Of a stretch of DNA of 64,000 nucleotides, positions 26,887-34,381 are shown piece by piece (the stretch's first letter is position 1; every line of letters begins with the position of its first letter). The position numbers and the translations under genes are program-made. The DNA comes from Streptomyces sp. Y2F8-2. GTDB taxonomy: Bacteria; Actinomycetota; Actinomycetes; Streptomycetales; Streptomycetaceae. The notes beneath the pieces were generated by a model. The model was given only the letters and a program-made list of their open reading frames with translations, made no database searches and was not told where the DNA came from. The stretch covers positions 744,001 to 808,000 of the forward strand of contig NZ_BNGS01000001.1 of the NCBI RefSeq assembly GCF_014905555.1. The letters are read 5' to 3'.

Positions 26887-26893
26887 TGTTGGC

Positions 26894-27466
26894 ATGTCCG
26901 AAAAGCCACCACCCCGCCGCTCCGACGCCACCCGCGGCGCGATCCTCGCCGCCGCCCGGGAGCGCTTCGCCTCCGACGGCTACGAGCGCACCACCATCCG
27001 CGCGATCGCCAGGGACGCGCGGATCGACCCGTCCATGGTGATGCGCTACTACGGCTCCAAGGAGGGCCTCTTCGACGCGGTGCTCGACGTCGATCTGCGC
27101 CTGCCCGACCTGAGGGGAGTGCCCCGCCACGATGTGGGCGTGGTCCTGGTGAACCACTTCCTCACCCTCTGGGAGGAGAACCACGACGCGCTCACCGCGC
27201 TGCTGCGCGTCGGCGTCACCAACCCGGCGGGAGCCCGGCGGCTCCAGGAGATCTTCCGCGACCAGCTGCTGCCGGTCGCGCGGCAGACCTGCCCCGACCC
27301 CGAGCAGTCACCCACCCGGGCCGGGCTCGCCGCCTCGCAGGTCGTCGGGATGGCGTTCGCCCGGTACGTCCTGAAGATCCCGCCGGCCGTCGCCCTCACC
27401 CGCGAGGAGGTGGTGGCGTGGCTGGCCCCTACGCTGCGGCGCTACCTCACCGCACCGCATCCGTAG
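26894..27466 (+). CDS. TetR/AcrR-family repressor
   Basis: A 190-aa regulator. The N-terminal HTH is complete: GAILAAARERFASDGYERTT, then IRAIARDARIDPSMVMRYYGSKEGLFDAVL (residues about 15-65). The C-terminal part is the ligand-binding and dimer region of the TetR_C (PF17920-like) type. It starts at ATG 26894 with no ribosome site and its start abuts the sixth operator unit, so it is almost surely autoregulated. The divergent FAD monooxygenase is the obvious second target. Ligand unknown. Confidence 0.9.
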   Translation: MSEKPPPRRSDATRGAILAAARERFASDGYERTTIRAIARDARIDPSMVMRYYGSKEGLFDAVLDVDLRLPDLRGVPRHDVGVVLVNHFLTLWEENHDALTALLRVGVTNPAGARRLQEIFRDQLLPVARQTCPDPEQSPTRAGLAASQVVGMAFARYVLKIPPAVALTREEVVAWLAPTLRRYLTAPHP

Positions 27467-27489
27467 ACCCGAAGGTGTGGAGAACGACG

Positions 27490-27515
27490 GTAGGCCCGCG
27501 GAGCCGCGGGCCTAC
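27490..27515 (+). terminator. Terminator of tetR
   Basis: 11-bp arms (27490-27500 and 27505-27515) with a 4-base loop, 24 bases after the tetR stop. Confidence 0.85.
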
Positions 27516-27520
27516 GAACA

Positions 27521-27567
27521 CGCCGAGGGAGCCCACGCACCCGCCCGGTGCGCGGACTCCCTCGGCG
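27521..27567. terminator. Second hairpin between convergent genes
   Basis: 11-bp arms (27521-27531 and 27557-27567). The loop contains an inner CGCACC/GGTGCG stem, so the whole folds as a long two-step hairpin. It probably terminates the minus-strand small membrane protein gene, or both strands. Confidence 0.75.
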
Positions 27568-27587
27568 GACAGTCGATTGTGTGGGCG

Positions 27588-27827
27588 TCAGCCCTGCTTG
27601 GTCTCCTTGCGGGTCTTGTCGGTCACCATGACCAGGCCCGCGATGACCAGGAACAGGACGATGGGCGCCGCCACGAACAACCCCAGCGTGTCGGCCACGC
27701 TCAGGCCCTTGCCGGGGTCGTCGCCGTCGTCGCGGGTCAGCGCGAGCGCGGGGGACGACATGAGCAGCATCATCAGCGTCGTACCGGCGGCCAGGGCGCC
27801 GGCGCGCAGGGCGTTCTTCTTGTCCAC
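27588..27827 (-). CDS. Small membrane protein, unknown function
   Basis: A 79-aa protein from GTG 27827: a signal-like first helix (ALAAGTTLMMLLMSSPALALT), a short acidic loop (RDDGDDPGKG), a second helix (TLGLFVAAPIVLFLVIAGLVMV) and a basic tail (TDKTRKETKQG). This predicts a cleaved or N-in protein with a cytoplasmic Lys-rich tail. A -10-like TACTTT (27839-27834) lies six bases before the GTG and there is no ribosome site, so the mRNA is probably leaderless. Longer reading upstream runs through a GC-rich tandem repeat and was rejected. Function unknown. Confidence 0.7.
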   Translation of the reverse strand: MDKKNALRAGALAAGTTLMMLLMSSPALALTRDDGDDPGKGLSVADTLGLFVAAPIVLFLVIAGLVMVTDKTRKETKQG

Positions 27828-27880
27828 GGTGCAAAAGTAGCGAACGCCCGAACGGCCCGCGCGCCCGGGGTGGCCGTATC

Positions 27881-27975
27881 GGGCCGCCGAGGTCCCGTCC
27901 CGGTCACCGGGGCGCCGTACCGGGGCCGCCGAGGTCCCGTCCCGGTCACCGGGGCGCCGTCCCGGGGCCGCCGAG
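27881..27975. repeat. 42-bp tandem repeat, two copies plus a fragment
   Basis: Copies at 27881-27922 and 27923-27964, differing at one base (GTACCG against GTCCCG), then an 11-base start of a third at 27965-27975. Each carries GGTCCCGTCCCGGTCACCGG. It lies just upstream of the small membrane protein gene. Confidence 0.85.
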
Positions 27976-28011
27976 TGCCGCACCGGGGCCGCCCGCGGTG
28001 CCGTACCGCGC

Positions 28012-30087
28012 CTATCGGCCCCGTACCACGTCCATCAGCGCATACAGCCGCGGCGAGGCCGCCAGGTCCTCCAGTGTCACCGGGCGTCCCTGCGCGTCCG
28101 CGATCGGCAGGCGCCAGTTCGGGTACTGGTCCCAGGTGCCCGGCAGGTTCTGCGGGCGGCGGTCGCCCACCGCGTCGGGCAGCCAGACGCCGACCAGCCG
28201 GGCGGGGGTGCGCAGCAGGAAGCGGTGGACGGCCTGGATCTCCCTCTCCTCCGACACCGCCGAGTTCCCCCCGCTGCCCCCTTCCAGCAGGCCGAGCCGC
28301 GACAGCAGGGCGAGCCACTGGCCGGTCTCGGCGGCGGCTTCGGCGCGCTCCTCGGCCAGGGGGCGGGTGAGCAGGCCGAGGCGGTCGCGCAGTTCGACGT
28401 GCTCCCCGCTGAGCCGGGCGGCGGTGGGCGGCAGGTCGTGGGTGGTGGCGGTGGCCAGGCAGTCGGCGCGCCAGCGTTCGGGCGGCAGCGGCTGCCCGTC
28501 GCCCTCCCAGTCCCGTTCGAACCACAGGACGGACGTGCCGAGCACCCCGCGCTCGTGCAGCGTCTCGCGCACCCCGGGCTCCACCGTCCCGAGGTCCTCG
28601 CCGATGACCAGCGCCCCGGCGCGCGAGGCCTCCAGTACCAGGACGGCGAGCATGGCCTCGGCGTCGTAGCGGACGTAGGTGCCCTCGGTGGGCGGCTGCC
28701 CCTGCGGCACCCACCACAGCCGGAACAGGCCCATGACGTGGTCGATGCGCAGGGCGCCCGCGTGCCGCAGCAGGGCGCGCAGCAGTCGGCGGTAGGGGGC
28801 GTAGCCGGAGGCGGCGAGCCGGTCGGGGCGCCAGGGTGGAAGGCCCCAGTCCTGGCCGCGCGGGTTGAAGGCGTCCGGCGGGGCGCCCACCGACATCCCG
28901 GACGCCAGGTACTCCTGCTGGGCCCAGGCGTCGGCACCGCCCGGATGCACGCCGACCGCGAGGTCGTGGATCAGCCCGATCGGCATTCCGGCGTCGCGGG
29001 CGGTGCGCTGGGCGGTGGCGAGCTGGGCGTCGGTGAGCCAGGCGAGCCGGCTGTGGAAGTCGACGCGGTCCATCAGCGCGGCCCGGGCGCGGCCGATCGC
29101 GGCCGAGCGGGGGTCGCGCAGCCGGGTGGGCCAGCTGTGCCAGTCGGGGCCGTAGAGCTCGGCGAGCGCGCACCAGGTGGCGTGGTCCTCCAGCTCCCGG
29201 CCCTGCTCGGCGAGGAAGTCGGCGTAGGCGGCGCGCCGTCCGGGCCCCAGCGGGACGGCGTGCACGAGCTCCAGCGCCTCGCGTTTGAGCTCCCACACGG
29301 CATCGCGGTCGATCAACTCGCCCTTGTCGAGAACGGATTCACGCAGCCGCGCGGCGCGCTCCAGCAGCGTCCGGATGCGGGAGCGGTCCTCGGCGTAGGG
29401 GAACTCGGGGATGTCCTCGACGCGCAGGTGCACGGGGTCCGGGTAGCGGCGGGAGGAGGGGCGGTAGGGGGACGGGTCGGTGGGAGCGCCGGGTACGGCC
29501 GCATGCAACGGGTTGACCTGCACGAACCCCGCGCCGAGCGCACGTCCGGCCCAGGCGGTGAGCTCGGCCAGGTCGCCGAGGTCGCCCATGCCCCAGGAGC
29601 GGCGGGAGAGCAGGGAGTAGAGCTGGACGAGCAGTCCGTGGGAGCGCCCCGGCGGCGCGGGCAGCCGGGCGGGGGCGGCGATGAGGTGGGCCTCGGCCGT
29701 GCGGCCGTCGGCGGCGGTGACGTGGAGGGTGTGGACGCCGGGCGGGAGGTCGTCGGCGGAGGCGCGCGTCTCGCCCTGTTCCGTCTCGACGCGCACCCGG
29801 GTGCCGGCCGGGAGGGCGGCGAGTGCGGCGGGCGGCTCGCCGCCCCAGCCGACCACGGTCGGGGGCAGCAGCCGTTCCCGCAGCTCTCTTTCACGGGCGG
29901 CCAGGGCGTCGCCCACGGCGTCCGGGGTGCTCGCGTCCACGCCGAGCGCGGTGAGGGCGGCGGAGACCGCGGTGTCCGAGGCCGTGACCGTACGGTCCGG
30001 CGAGGGGCGGTAGGAGGTGGCGACGCCGTGCAGCGCGGCGAGCCGGAACAGGGGCGTGTCGTCGCGCGCGGGGTCCGCCGGTGTCAT
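28012..30087 (-). CDS. malQ: 4-alpha-glucanotransferase (amylomaltase), GH77
   Basis: A 691-aa GH77 enzyme that transfers alpha-1,4-glucan chains between maltodextrins. Catalytic residues by motif: nucleophile D449 (RIDHVMGLFRLWW), acid/base E497 (VIGEDLGTVE) and D551 (TTHDLPP), with amylomaltase-like spacing 48 and 54. LSRRSWGMGDLGDL and PLHAAVPGAPTDPSPYRPSSRR are further GH77 signatures. The first 140 residues form the extra N-terminal domain usual in actinobacteria. The ATG at 30087 directly abuts the stop of the small ORF upstream (TAG-ATG), so translation is probably coupled. Role: glycogen/maltodextrin metabolism. Confidence 0.95.
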   Translation of the reverse strand: MTPADPARDDTPLFRLAALHGVATSYRPSPDRTVTASDTAVSAALTALGVDASTPDAVGDALAARERELRERLLPPTVVGWGGEPPAALAALPAGTRVRVETEQGETRASADDLPPGVHTLHVTAADGRTAEAHLIAAPARLPAPPGRSHGLLVQLYSLLSRRSWGMGDLGDLAELTAWAGRALGAGFVQVNPLHAAVPGAPTDPSPYRPSSRRYPDPVHLRVEDIPEFPYAEDRSRIRTLLERAARLRESVLDKGELIDRDAVWELKREALELVHAVPLGPGRRAAYADFLAEQGRELEDHATWCALAELYGPDWHSWPTRLRDPRSAAIGRARAALMDRVDFHSRLAWLTDAQLATAQRTARDAGMPIGLIHDLAVGVHPGGADAWAQQEYLASGMSVGAPPDAFNPRGQDWGLPPWRPDRLAASGYAPYRRLLRALLRHAGALRIDHVMGLFRLWWVPQGQPPTEGTYVRYDAEAMLAVLVLEASRAGALVIGEDLGTVEPGVRETLHERGVLGTSVLWFERDWEGDGQPLPPERWRADCLATATTHDLPPTAARLSGEHVELRDRLGLLTRPLAEERAEAAAETGQWLALLSRLGLLEGGSGGNSAVSEEREIQAVHRFLLRTPARLVGVWLPDAVGDRRPQNLPGTWDQYPNWRLPIADAQGRPVTLEDLAASPRLYALMDVVRGR

Positions 30088-30327
30088 CTAGTACCCCATG
30101 GGGTCCGGGCCGGCGGCCAGAGGCTCACTCGTCAGGGGGGCGACGTCGGCGAGCGGGGGTTCGCTGGTGAGGGGCTCGGCGTCGGGCAGCGGCGGCTCGC
30201 TGGTCAGCGGCGCCTGGGTGCGGGCGCCCTCCGCGCTGAGGACGCCGATCGGGGCCCGGGGGGCGGCGGACGGTTCCGCGCGACGTTTGGACAGGGTCGG
30301 GAGCGGATGGTGTGCCGGTGCGGCCAC
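30088..30327 (-). CDS. Small repeat-containing protein coupled to malQ
   Basis: A 79-aa ORF from GTG 30327, with AAGGAGG five bases upstream, which is a near-perfect ribosome site. The second half holds three 12-residue repeats beginning PLTSEPP: PLTSEPPLPDAE, PLTSEPPLADVA and PLTSEPLAAG. The N-terminal half is basic (PTLSKRRAEPS). No domain or membrane segment is seen and the protein is probably disordered. Its stop touches the malQ start codon, so one role may simply be to load ribosomes for malQ. Function unknown. Confidence 0.65.
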   Translation of the reverse strand: MAAPAHHPLPTLSKRRAEPSAAPRAPIGVLSAEGARTQAPLTSEPPLPDAEPLTSEPPLADVAPLTSEPLAAGPDPMGY

Positions 30328-30504
30328 GGGGGCCTCCTTGTCGTCGTGCGACGTTCTGCGGGTGAGTGCAGCCCTACCCAGTGGGCGCGTGCGCAGACGT
30401 GTGAGGACGGACAACGTGGGTCTGGTCACACAACGTACTGCCGCGCCGCCTCCCCGGGTCGCCGACACCCCACGGAAAGGTAAAAGGCAAGAAAACGAAC
30501 GTTG
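30328..30504. other. Intergenic region between the malQ unit and the secreted-protein operon
   Basis: Together with the promoter and hairpins to 30590, this makes about 300 bases without a gene. The stretch before 30505 is unusually AT-rich at its right end (about 30477-30530). Nothing else recognised. Confidence 0.4.
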
Positions 30505-30533
30505 TTGACAAGGTGAAGAAGTTAAGTGATCTT
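30505..30533 (+). promoter_or_regulatory. Promoter of the secreted protein / ABC exporter operon
   Basis: Consensus -35 TTGACA (30505-30510), 17-base spacer and a GATCTT -10-like hexamer (30528-30533), in an AT-rich patch. It reads toward the secreted-protein gene at 30629. Confidence 0.6.
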
Positions 30534-30537
30534 TAGG

Positions 30538-30590
30538 GGCCCCTCCGGACCCTGCCCGGTCCGAAGGGGCCAGGAGGCGCATCCGCCTCC
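30538..30590 (+). promoter_or_regulatory. Two strong hairpins in the 5' leader of the secreted protein mRNA
   Basis: First hairpin: 14-bp arms with one mismatch (30538-30551, 30558-30571), 6-base loop. Second: 7-bp arms (30573-30579, 30584-30590), 4-base loop. They lie between the promoter and the gene, so they could be an attenuator, an RNA stabiliser, or a terminator of unseen transcription. Confidence 0.65.
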
Positions 30591-30628
30591 GGAGCACATG
30601 ATCCGCAACCTGGTGAGGAGTAACAGAC

Positions 30629-31063
30629 ATGCGTTCCGTGACCACCATACGCCGGGCGGCTCTGGCCGCCGCCGCCGTGGCTTCCCTCGGCCTGATCAAC
30701 GCGCCCTCGGCCGCCGCCAACTGGACCAGCTACATCAGCAGCTGGACCGACGGCAACGAGTCCCGCCGCTGGGCGGACGAGAGCTACTCGCAGGTCCAGT
30801 TCACCAACTGCTTCGCCCAGTACGGCACCCAGGACTCGGTCGTCGTCAAGATGTGGCAGGACAAGCCGCTGGCGACCGACCCGAGCTACGGCAGCAAGAC
30901 GTTCACCAACTGCTTCAAGGGCTCGGGCTACACCAGCAACGGCGAGTGGACCGGCCTGCCGTCGGGTGACTTCTACTTCGAGGCGGACAAGATCGCCCAG
31001 GGCGGCTCCTGCTGTCTGCTCAACGTCAGCACCGTCTACGTCGACACCACCCAGGCGGACTGA
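30629..31063 (+). CDS. Secreted cysteine-containing protein with duplicated FTNCF motif
   Basis: A 144-aa protein from ATG 30629 behind GTGAGGAG. A signal peptide (RRAALAAAAVASLGLINAPSAAA) would be cut near residue 30, leaving about 114 residues starting NWTSYISSWTDGNES. Four cysteines (C61, C95, C128, C129) suggest two disulfides. The motif FTNCF occurs twice (58-62 and 92-96), hinting at an internal duplication of about 34 residues. It is rich in Trp, Tyr and Ser. I recognise no family. It is followed 86 bases later by a three-gene ABC-2 exporter, so it may be cargo, toxin-like product or a surface protein protected by that pump. Confidence 0.75.
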   Translation: MRSVTTIRRAALAAAAVASLGLINAPSAAANWTSYISSWTDGNESRRWADESYSQVQFTNCFAQYGTQDSVVVKMWQDKPLATDPSYGSKTFTNCFKGSGYTSNGEWTGLPSGDFYFEADKIAQGGSCCLLNVSTVYVDTTQAD

Positions 31064-31149
31064 CCGGCCGACCACCCGAGGAGGGGAGGGGCGTTCACCG
31101 GCCACCACCCGGGGAGCGCCCCTCCCCCGCCCCCCACCCGAGGACATCC

Positions 31150-32454
31150 GTGAGACTTCGCACGCGGCTGCGCGCCAGCAGCGCCTTGTGGGCCTTCCCC
31201 GTCGCGATCGCGCTGGCCCTCTTCTACTACTACGAGGTCACCGCCGGCCCGATCTCCGCGTCGAGCTACGCCTACGCCCCGACCCTGGTCGCCTACCCGC
31301 TGGCGTCCATGTACCCGTTCGCCTACGCCCTGGCCGCCGCCCTGGGCGCCTGGGAGAGCGGGCGTCTGACTCAGGGCGCCGTCTGGCAGCTCGCCCCGGC
31401 CCGCTCCCGCTACCGGATAGCCGCCGATGCGCTCGGGCCCGTGGTCGCCGTGGCCTGGCTGTTGCTGCTCCTTCCGGTGACCATGGCCTTCGCCCAGGAA
31501 GGTGCGACGCCCACCCTCGTGAGCCTGCGGCCGCTGCTGATGGCCATGCTCGTGTGCGTCGCGCACTCGGTGATCGGCTTCGCCGTGGGACTGCGGACGA
31601 AGCCCGTCTTCGCGGCTCCCGTCCTGGCCGTGGCGGTCTGGCTGCTGGTGGCGACATCGGTCACCCTCGACACGTTCTGGTGGCGCCAGATCAGCGGCCA
31701 GTACCCCGCGACCCTGGGCTTCGGCGAAGCCGCGACCTGGACCTCCATGCTCGCCCAGTCCCTGCCGACCTGCGGTCTGGCACTGGCGGTCGCGCTCCTG
31801 TGGTCGTCCTGGTCCGCGCTGCGCCGGCCCGCGCTGCGCGGGGCACTCGCCGTCTGTCTCGCGGGCGCCTGTGCGGTGAGCGCCTTCTGCATCACCCGGG
31901 ACTGGGGCCCCGTGCCCCCCTTGGCAAAGGGTGAGGTCGCCATGTCGTGCACGGGCACGGCGCCGCAGGTCTGCATGCCGGAGGTGACGGCGGACGACCT
32001 GGACGCCGTGCACACCGACGTGGCGAGCGCCCTCAAGGACCTGGCCGCCGCAGGCATCACGCGGACCCCTCCGCAGCTGGTCACCGACACGCTCGCCGAC
32101 GGACCCGACCACCCGGCCTCCACCGGGAGCACCTGGCGGGTGGGGCTGACCAAGGGTGCCAAGCGCGGAACGGTCCGCTACCAGATCGTGCGCAGCGCGA
32201 TCACCTTCCCCTGCCGCCGGCCCGACCTCGCCACCACCCGGGTCGTGGTCGGATGGGCGGCCGAGCGGACCGGTGAGTCGAAGACGTTCGAGAAGCTCCT
32301 GGCGCAGGACCCGTTCTACGGCACCGAGCAGCGCTCCGCGCTCCAGCGGCAGGTGCGTGCCGTGCTCGGCAAGCCCGGGCCGGAGCAGACCCGCTGGTAC
32401 CGCCGGCAGCTGACCGCGGCGTGCGCGAAGGCCGAGAACGGAGGGGCCGCATGA
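31150..32454 (+). CDS. ABC-2-type transporter membrane protein with extracytoplasmic C-terminal domain
   Basis: A 434-aa membrane protein starting at GTG 31150. Six or seven hydrophobic helices occupy residues about 10-255 (for example FPVAIALALFYYYEV and LGPVVAVAWLLLLLPVTMAF). A soluble C-terminal domain of about 170 residues follows, starting MSCTGTAPQVCMP, where CxGxxPxVCxP is the DUF7224-like motif of some actinobacterial ABC-2 subunits. The stop overlaps the next start (ATGA). It forms the membrane part of the exporter together with the next two genes. Confidence 0.75.
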   Translation: MRLRTRLRASSALWAFPVAIALALFYYYEVTAGPISASSYAYAPTLVAYPLASMYPFAYALAAALGAWESGRLTQGAVWQLAPARSRYRIAADALGPVVAVAWLLLLLPVTMAFAQEGATPTLVSLRPLLMAMLVCVAHSVIGFAVGLRTKPVFAAPVLAVAVWLLVATSVTLDTFWWRQISGQYPATLGFGEAATWTSMLAQSLPTCGLALAVALLWSSWSALRRPALRGALAVCLAGACAVSAFCITRDWGPVPPLAKGEVAMSCTGTAPQVCMPEVTADDLDAVHTDVASALKDLAAAGITRTPPQLVTDTLADGPDHPASTGSTWRVGLTKGAKRGTVRYQIVRSAITFPCRRPDLATTRVVVGWAAERTGESKTFEKLLAQDPFYGTEQRSALQRQVRAVLGKPGPEQTRWYRRQLTAACAKAENGGAA

Positions 32455-33038
32455 TCTGGTGGCTCAAGGCGCGCCAGGCCCACGTGGTGCTTCCCGCGAG
32501 CCTCGCCGGACTGGCCGCACTGACGCTCGTCTTCCAGGACACGACGGCCCTGCTGCCGTCGATCAGCCTGTCGGGCGGCACCCAGACCCAGGTGATGACC
32601 TTCGTCGCGATCGTGCCGGTCGCCGCGGTGGCACGCTGTCTGGACTCCCGGCTCCCGGCGCCGGAGGGCTCGGGGATCCGGCCGGTACGACGGCTGGACA
32701 CCCTGCTGGTCCTCTCGGTCGTCGCGGCCTCGTTGCTCGTCGGCTTCGCGATCGGCGCCCTCACGGGCTCCTCCGCCGCCTGGGCCGTGGGCCGCAACAC
32801 GGCCTTCCTCACCGGTCTGATGCTCTGCTTCCACGCCCTGGTCGGCACGCCCGCCGTCATGGTGCCGGTCGCCTGGGTCATGGCCGTCGTCCTGGTGGGC
32901 TTCCGCACCTTCACGGACCCGTACTTCTGGGCGATCGTCCCGGAACCGCTCGGCGCTCCGCACGCCGCGATCGCCGCCGTCCTGGCCCTCGCCGCCGGCA
33001 TCGCCGCCCAGCTCCGCTCCCCTAGGAATCAGCCATGA
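32451..33038 (+). CDS. Second membrane subunit of the ABC exporter
   Basis: A 195-aa protein from ATG 32451, which overlaps the preceding stop (ATGA) and has GGAGGGG upstream. About five hydrophobic helices: LPASLAGLAALTLVF, VMTFVAIVPVAAVAR, LVLSVVAASLLVGFAIGAL and VAWVMAVVLVGF, ending with AAIAAVLALAAGIAAQL. No known domain is recognised. Position between the large membrane protein and the ATPase, with overlaps on both sides, makes it a structural subunit of the same transporter. Confidence 0.72.
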   Translation: MIWWLKARQAHVVLPASLAGLAALTLVFQDTTALLPSISLSGGTQTQVMTFVAIVPVAAVARCLDSRLPAPEGSGIRPVRRLDTLLVLSVVAASLLVGFAIGALTGSSAAWAVGRNTAFLTGLMLCFHALVGTPAVMVPVAWVMAVVLVGFRTFTDPYFWAIVPEPLGAPHAAIAAVLALAAGIAAQLRSPRNQP

Positions 33039-33772
33039 CCCTGGTACTCGCCGACTGCACCTACTCCTACGGGCGGCGCAAGAGGCCCGTGCTCAGCGAC
33101 TTCAGCTACGAACTGCCCGGCGGCCTGACCATCCTGCTGGGCCCCAACGGCGCGGGGAAGTCGACGCTGCTGAAGATGTCCGCCTCCGTCGTCGTCCCGG
33201 AGTCGGGCTCGGTCTCCTTCGGCAGGCTGCGCGCCGGCAGCAAGGAGTTCCGCAAGGCCGTCGCCTGGATGCCGCAGACCATCACCCCGCTCGCCTCCCT
33301 GACTGCACGGGAGTACGTCGCCTACATCGGCTGGCTCAAGGGGATGAACCGCGGCGACGCCTGGTCGCAGGCGCGCCGGGCGCTGCAGCGCGTCGAGCTG
33401 TCCGACAAGGCCGACGAGCGCACCACCCGCCTCTCCGGCGGCCAGCTGCGCAGGGTGGGGGTGGCGGCGGCCCTGGTGCACGACGCCAGGGTGCTCCTGC
33501 TGGACGAGCCGACGGCCGGCATGGACCCGCGTCAGCGCCGGGTCTTCCGGGACATCCTCGCCGGTCTGAGGGAGGACGTGCGCGTGCTCATGTCCACGCA
33601 CGATGTCGCGGACCTCGCCGAGGAGGCCGACCACGTCACCGTTCTGGAGGCCGGCCGGATCCTGCACTCCGGCACCACCGAGTCCTTCCTCGCCCACACC
33701 CCGGCCGACGTCCCCCAGGGACGTGCCGCGGAGGGCGCGTACACCGCTCTCCTGGGCCACGGGGAGCCGTAG
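33035..33772 (+). CDS. ABC exporter ATP-binding protein
   Basis: A 245-aa ABC ATPase of the ABC-2/CcmA type. ATG 33035 overlaps the preceding stop (ATGA). Walker A is GPNGAGKST, Q-loop WMPQTITPLASLT, signature LSGGQLRRVGVAAALV, Walker B VLLLDEPTAGMDP and H-loop STHDVADL. The DEPTAGMDPRQRR sequence and the lack of an EAA-type partner fit an exporter. It drives the two membrane proteins encoded just upstream. A hairpin follows the gene. Confidence 0.92.
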   Translation: MTLVLADCTYSYGRRKRPVLSDFSYELPGGLTILLGPNGAGKSTLLKMSASVVVPESGSVSFGRLRAGSKEFRKAVAWMPQTITPLASLTAREYVAYIGWLKGMNRGDAWSQARRALQRVELSDKADERTTRLSGGQLRRVGVAAALVHDARVLLLDEPTAGMDPRQRRVFRDILAGLREDVRVLMSTHDVADLAEEADHVTVLEAGRILHSGTTESFLAHTPADVPQGRAAEGAYTALLGHGEP

Positions 33773-33784
33773 GCCAGGACAGCC

Positions 33785-33813
33785 CGGCGGCGGTCGACGG
33801 CATGCCGCCGCCG
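33785..33813. terminator. Probable bidirectional terminator
   Basis: CGGCGGCGG (33785-33793) pairs with CCGCCGCCG (33805-33813), 11-base loop, between convergent genes ending at 33772 and 33845. Confidence 0.65.
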
Positions 33814-33844
33814 ATCGCCCCCGGGAACACGAAGGCCCGGATCC

Positions 33845-34381
33845 TCAGGCAGAAATGCCGTCGATCCGGGCCAAGGCGTCGTCCGCGCCGTACGGCTGCA
33901 GGTATGGCAGCCAGCGCGGGTCCCTATGGCCGGTGCCGATGATGCGCCAGGCCAGACCGGTGGGCGGGGCGGGTTTGTGGCGCAGCCGCCAGCCCAGCTC
34001 GACGAGGTGGCGGTCGGCCTTGACGTGGTTGCAGCGGCGGCAGGAGGCCACCACGTTGTCCCAGACGTGCTGACCACCGCGGCTGCGCGGGATGACGTGG
34101 TCGACGCTGGTTGCGACGCCACCGCAGTACATGCACCGGCCGCCGTCGCGGGCGAAGAGCGCACGACGGGTGAGAGGAACGGGCCCCCGGTAGGGAACCC
34201 GTACGAATCGCTTCAGCCGGACCACGCTGGGTGCGGGGACAGTGACGGTCGCGCTGTGCAGGTAGGCGCCGGACTCCTCGAGGCAGACGGCCTTGTTCTC
34301 GAGGACGAGGACGAGCGCGCGGCGGAGCGGTACGACGCCGAGTGGCTCGTACGACGCGTTGAGGACCAGGACGTGCGGCAC
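33845..34381 (-). CDS. HNH endonuclease
   Basis: A 178-aa protein from GTG 34381 with AGGAGG seven bases upstream. The N-terminal half (VLVLNASYEPLGVVPLRRAL) is the DUF of streptomycete and mycobacterial HNH proteins. The nuclease is in the C-terminal half: CMYCG, then DHVIPRSRGGQHVWDNVVAS and CRRCNHVKAD, that is a zinc-bracketed HNH with D-H, N and H in place. It cleaves DNA, specificity unknown. This housekeeping-type HNH gene is conserved in actinobacteria and is not near restriction genes here. Confidence 0.9.
   Translation of the reverse strand: MPHVLVLNASYEPLGVVPLRRALVLVLENKAVCLEESGAYLHSATVTVPAPSVVRLKRFVRVPYRGPVPLTRRALFARDGGRCMYCGGVATSVDHVIPRSRGGQHVWDNVVASCRRCNHVKADRHLVELGWRLRHKPAPPTGLAWRIIGTGHRDPRWLPYLQPYGADDALARIDGISA

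Larger units (their letters stand above)
26807..26890. promoter_or_regulatory. Six-unit 14-bp operator comb between monooxygenase and TetR genes
   Basis: Six consecutive 14-bp units start at 26807, 26821, 26835, 26849, 26863 and 26877, with consensus GGCCAACnnntGTT. Because each unit ends with GTT and the next begins GGCC or a variant, every unit forms an 18-bp quasi-palindrome overlapping its neighbour by four bases; 26821-26838 has perfect 8-bp arms. The comb covers both divergent promoters. Cooperative autoregulation by the TetR protein at 26894 is the natural reading. Confidence 0.85.

Noticed and set aside
27828..27983. N-terminal extension of the small membrane protein through the 42-bp repeats
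   Set aside because: The extension would encode PGDRDGTSAA repeats before a signal-like helix. The GTG at 27827 with a -10 element six bases upstream is a better start.
30328..30720. A longer version of the small ORF before malQ, reaching across the promoter of the secreted protein
   Set aside because: GTG 30327 has a near-perfect AAGGAGG, and the longer frame overlaps the promoter and hairpins of the opposite operon.
30629..31063. Lactococcin 972-type bacteriocin
   Set aside because: The layout (secreted protein plus ABC genes) is similar, but the mature sequence does not match my memory of that family and it has Cys residues, so I left it unnamed.
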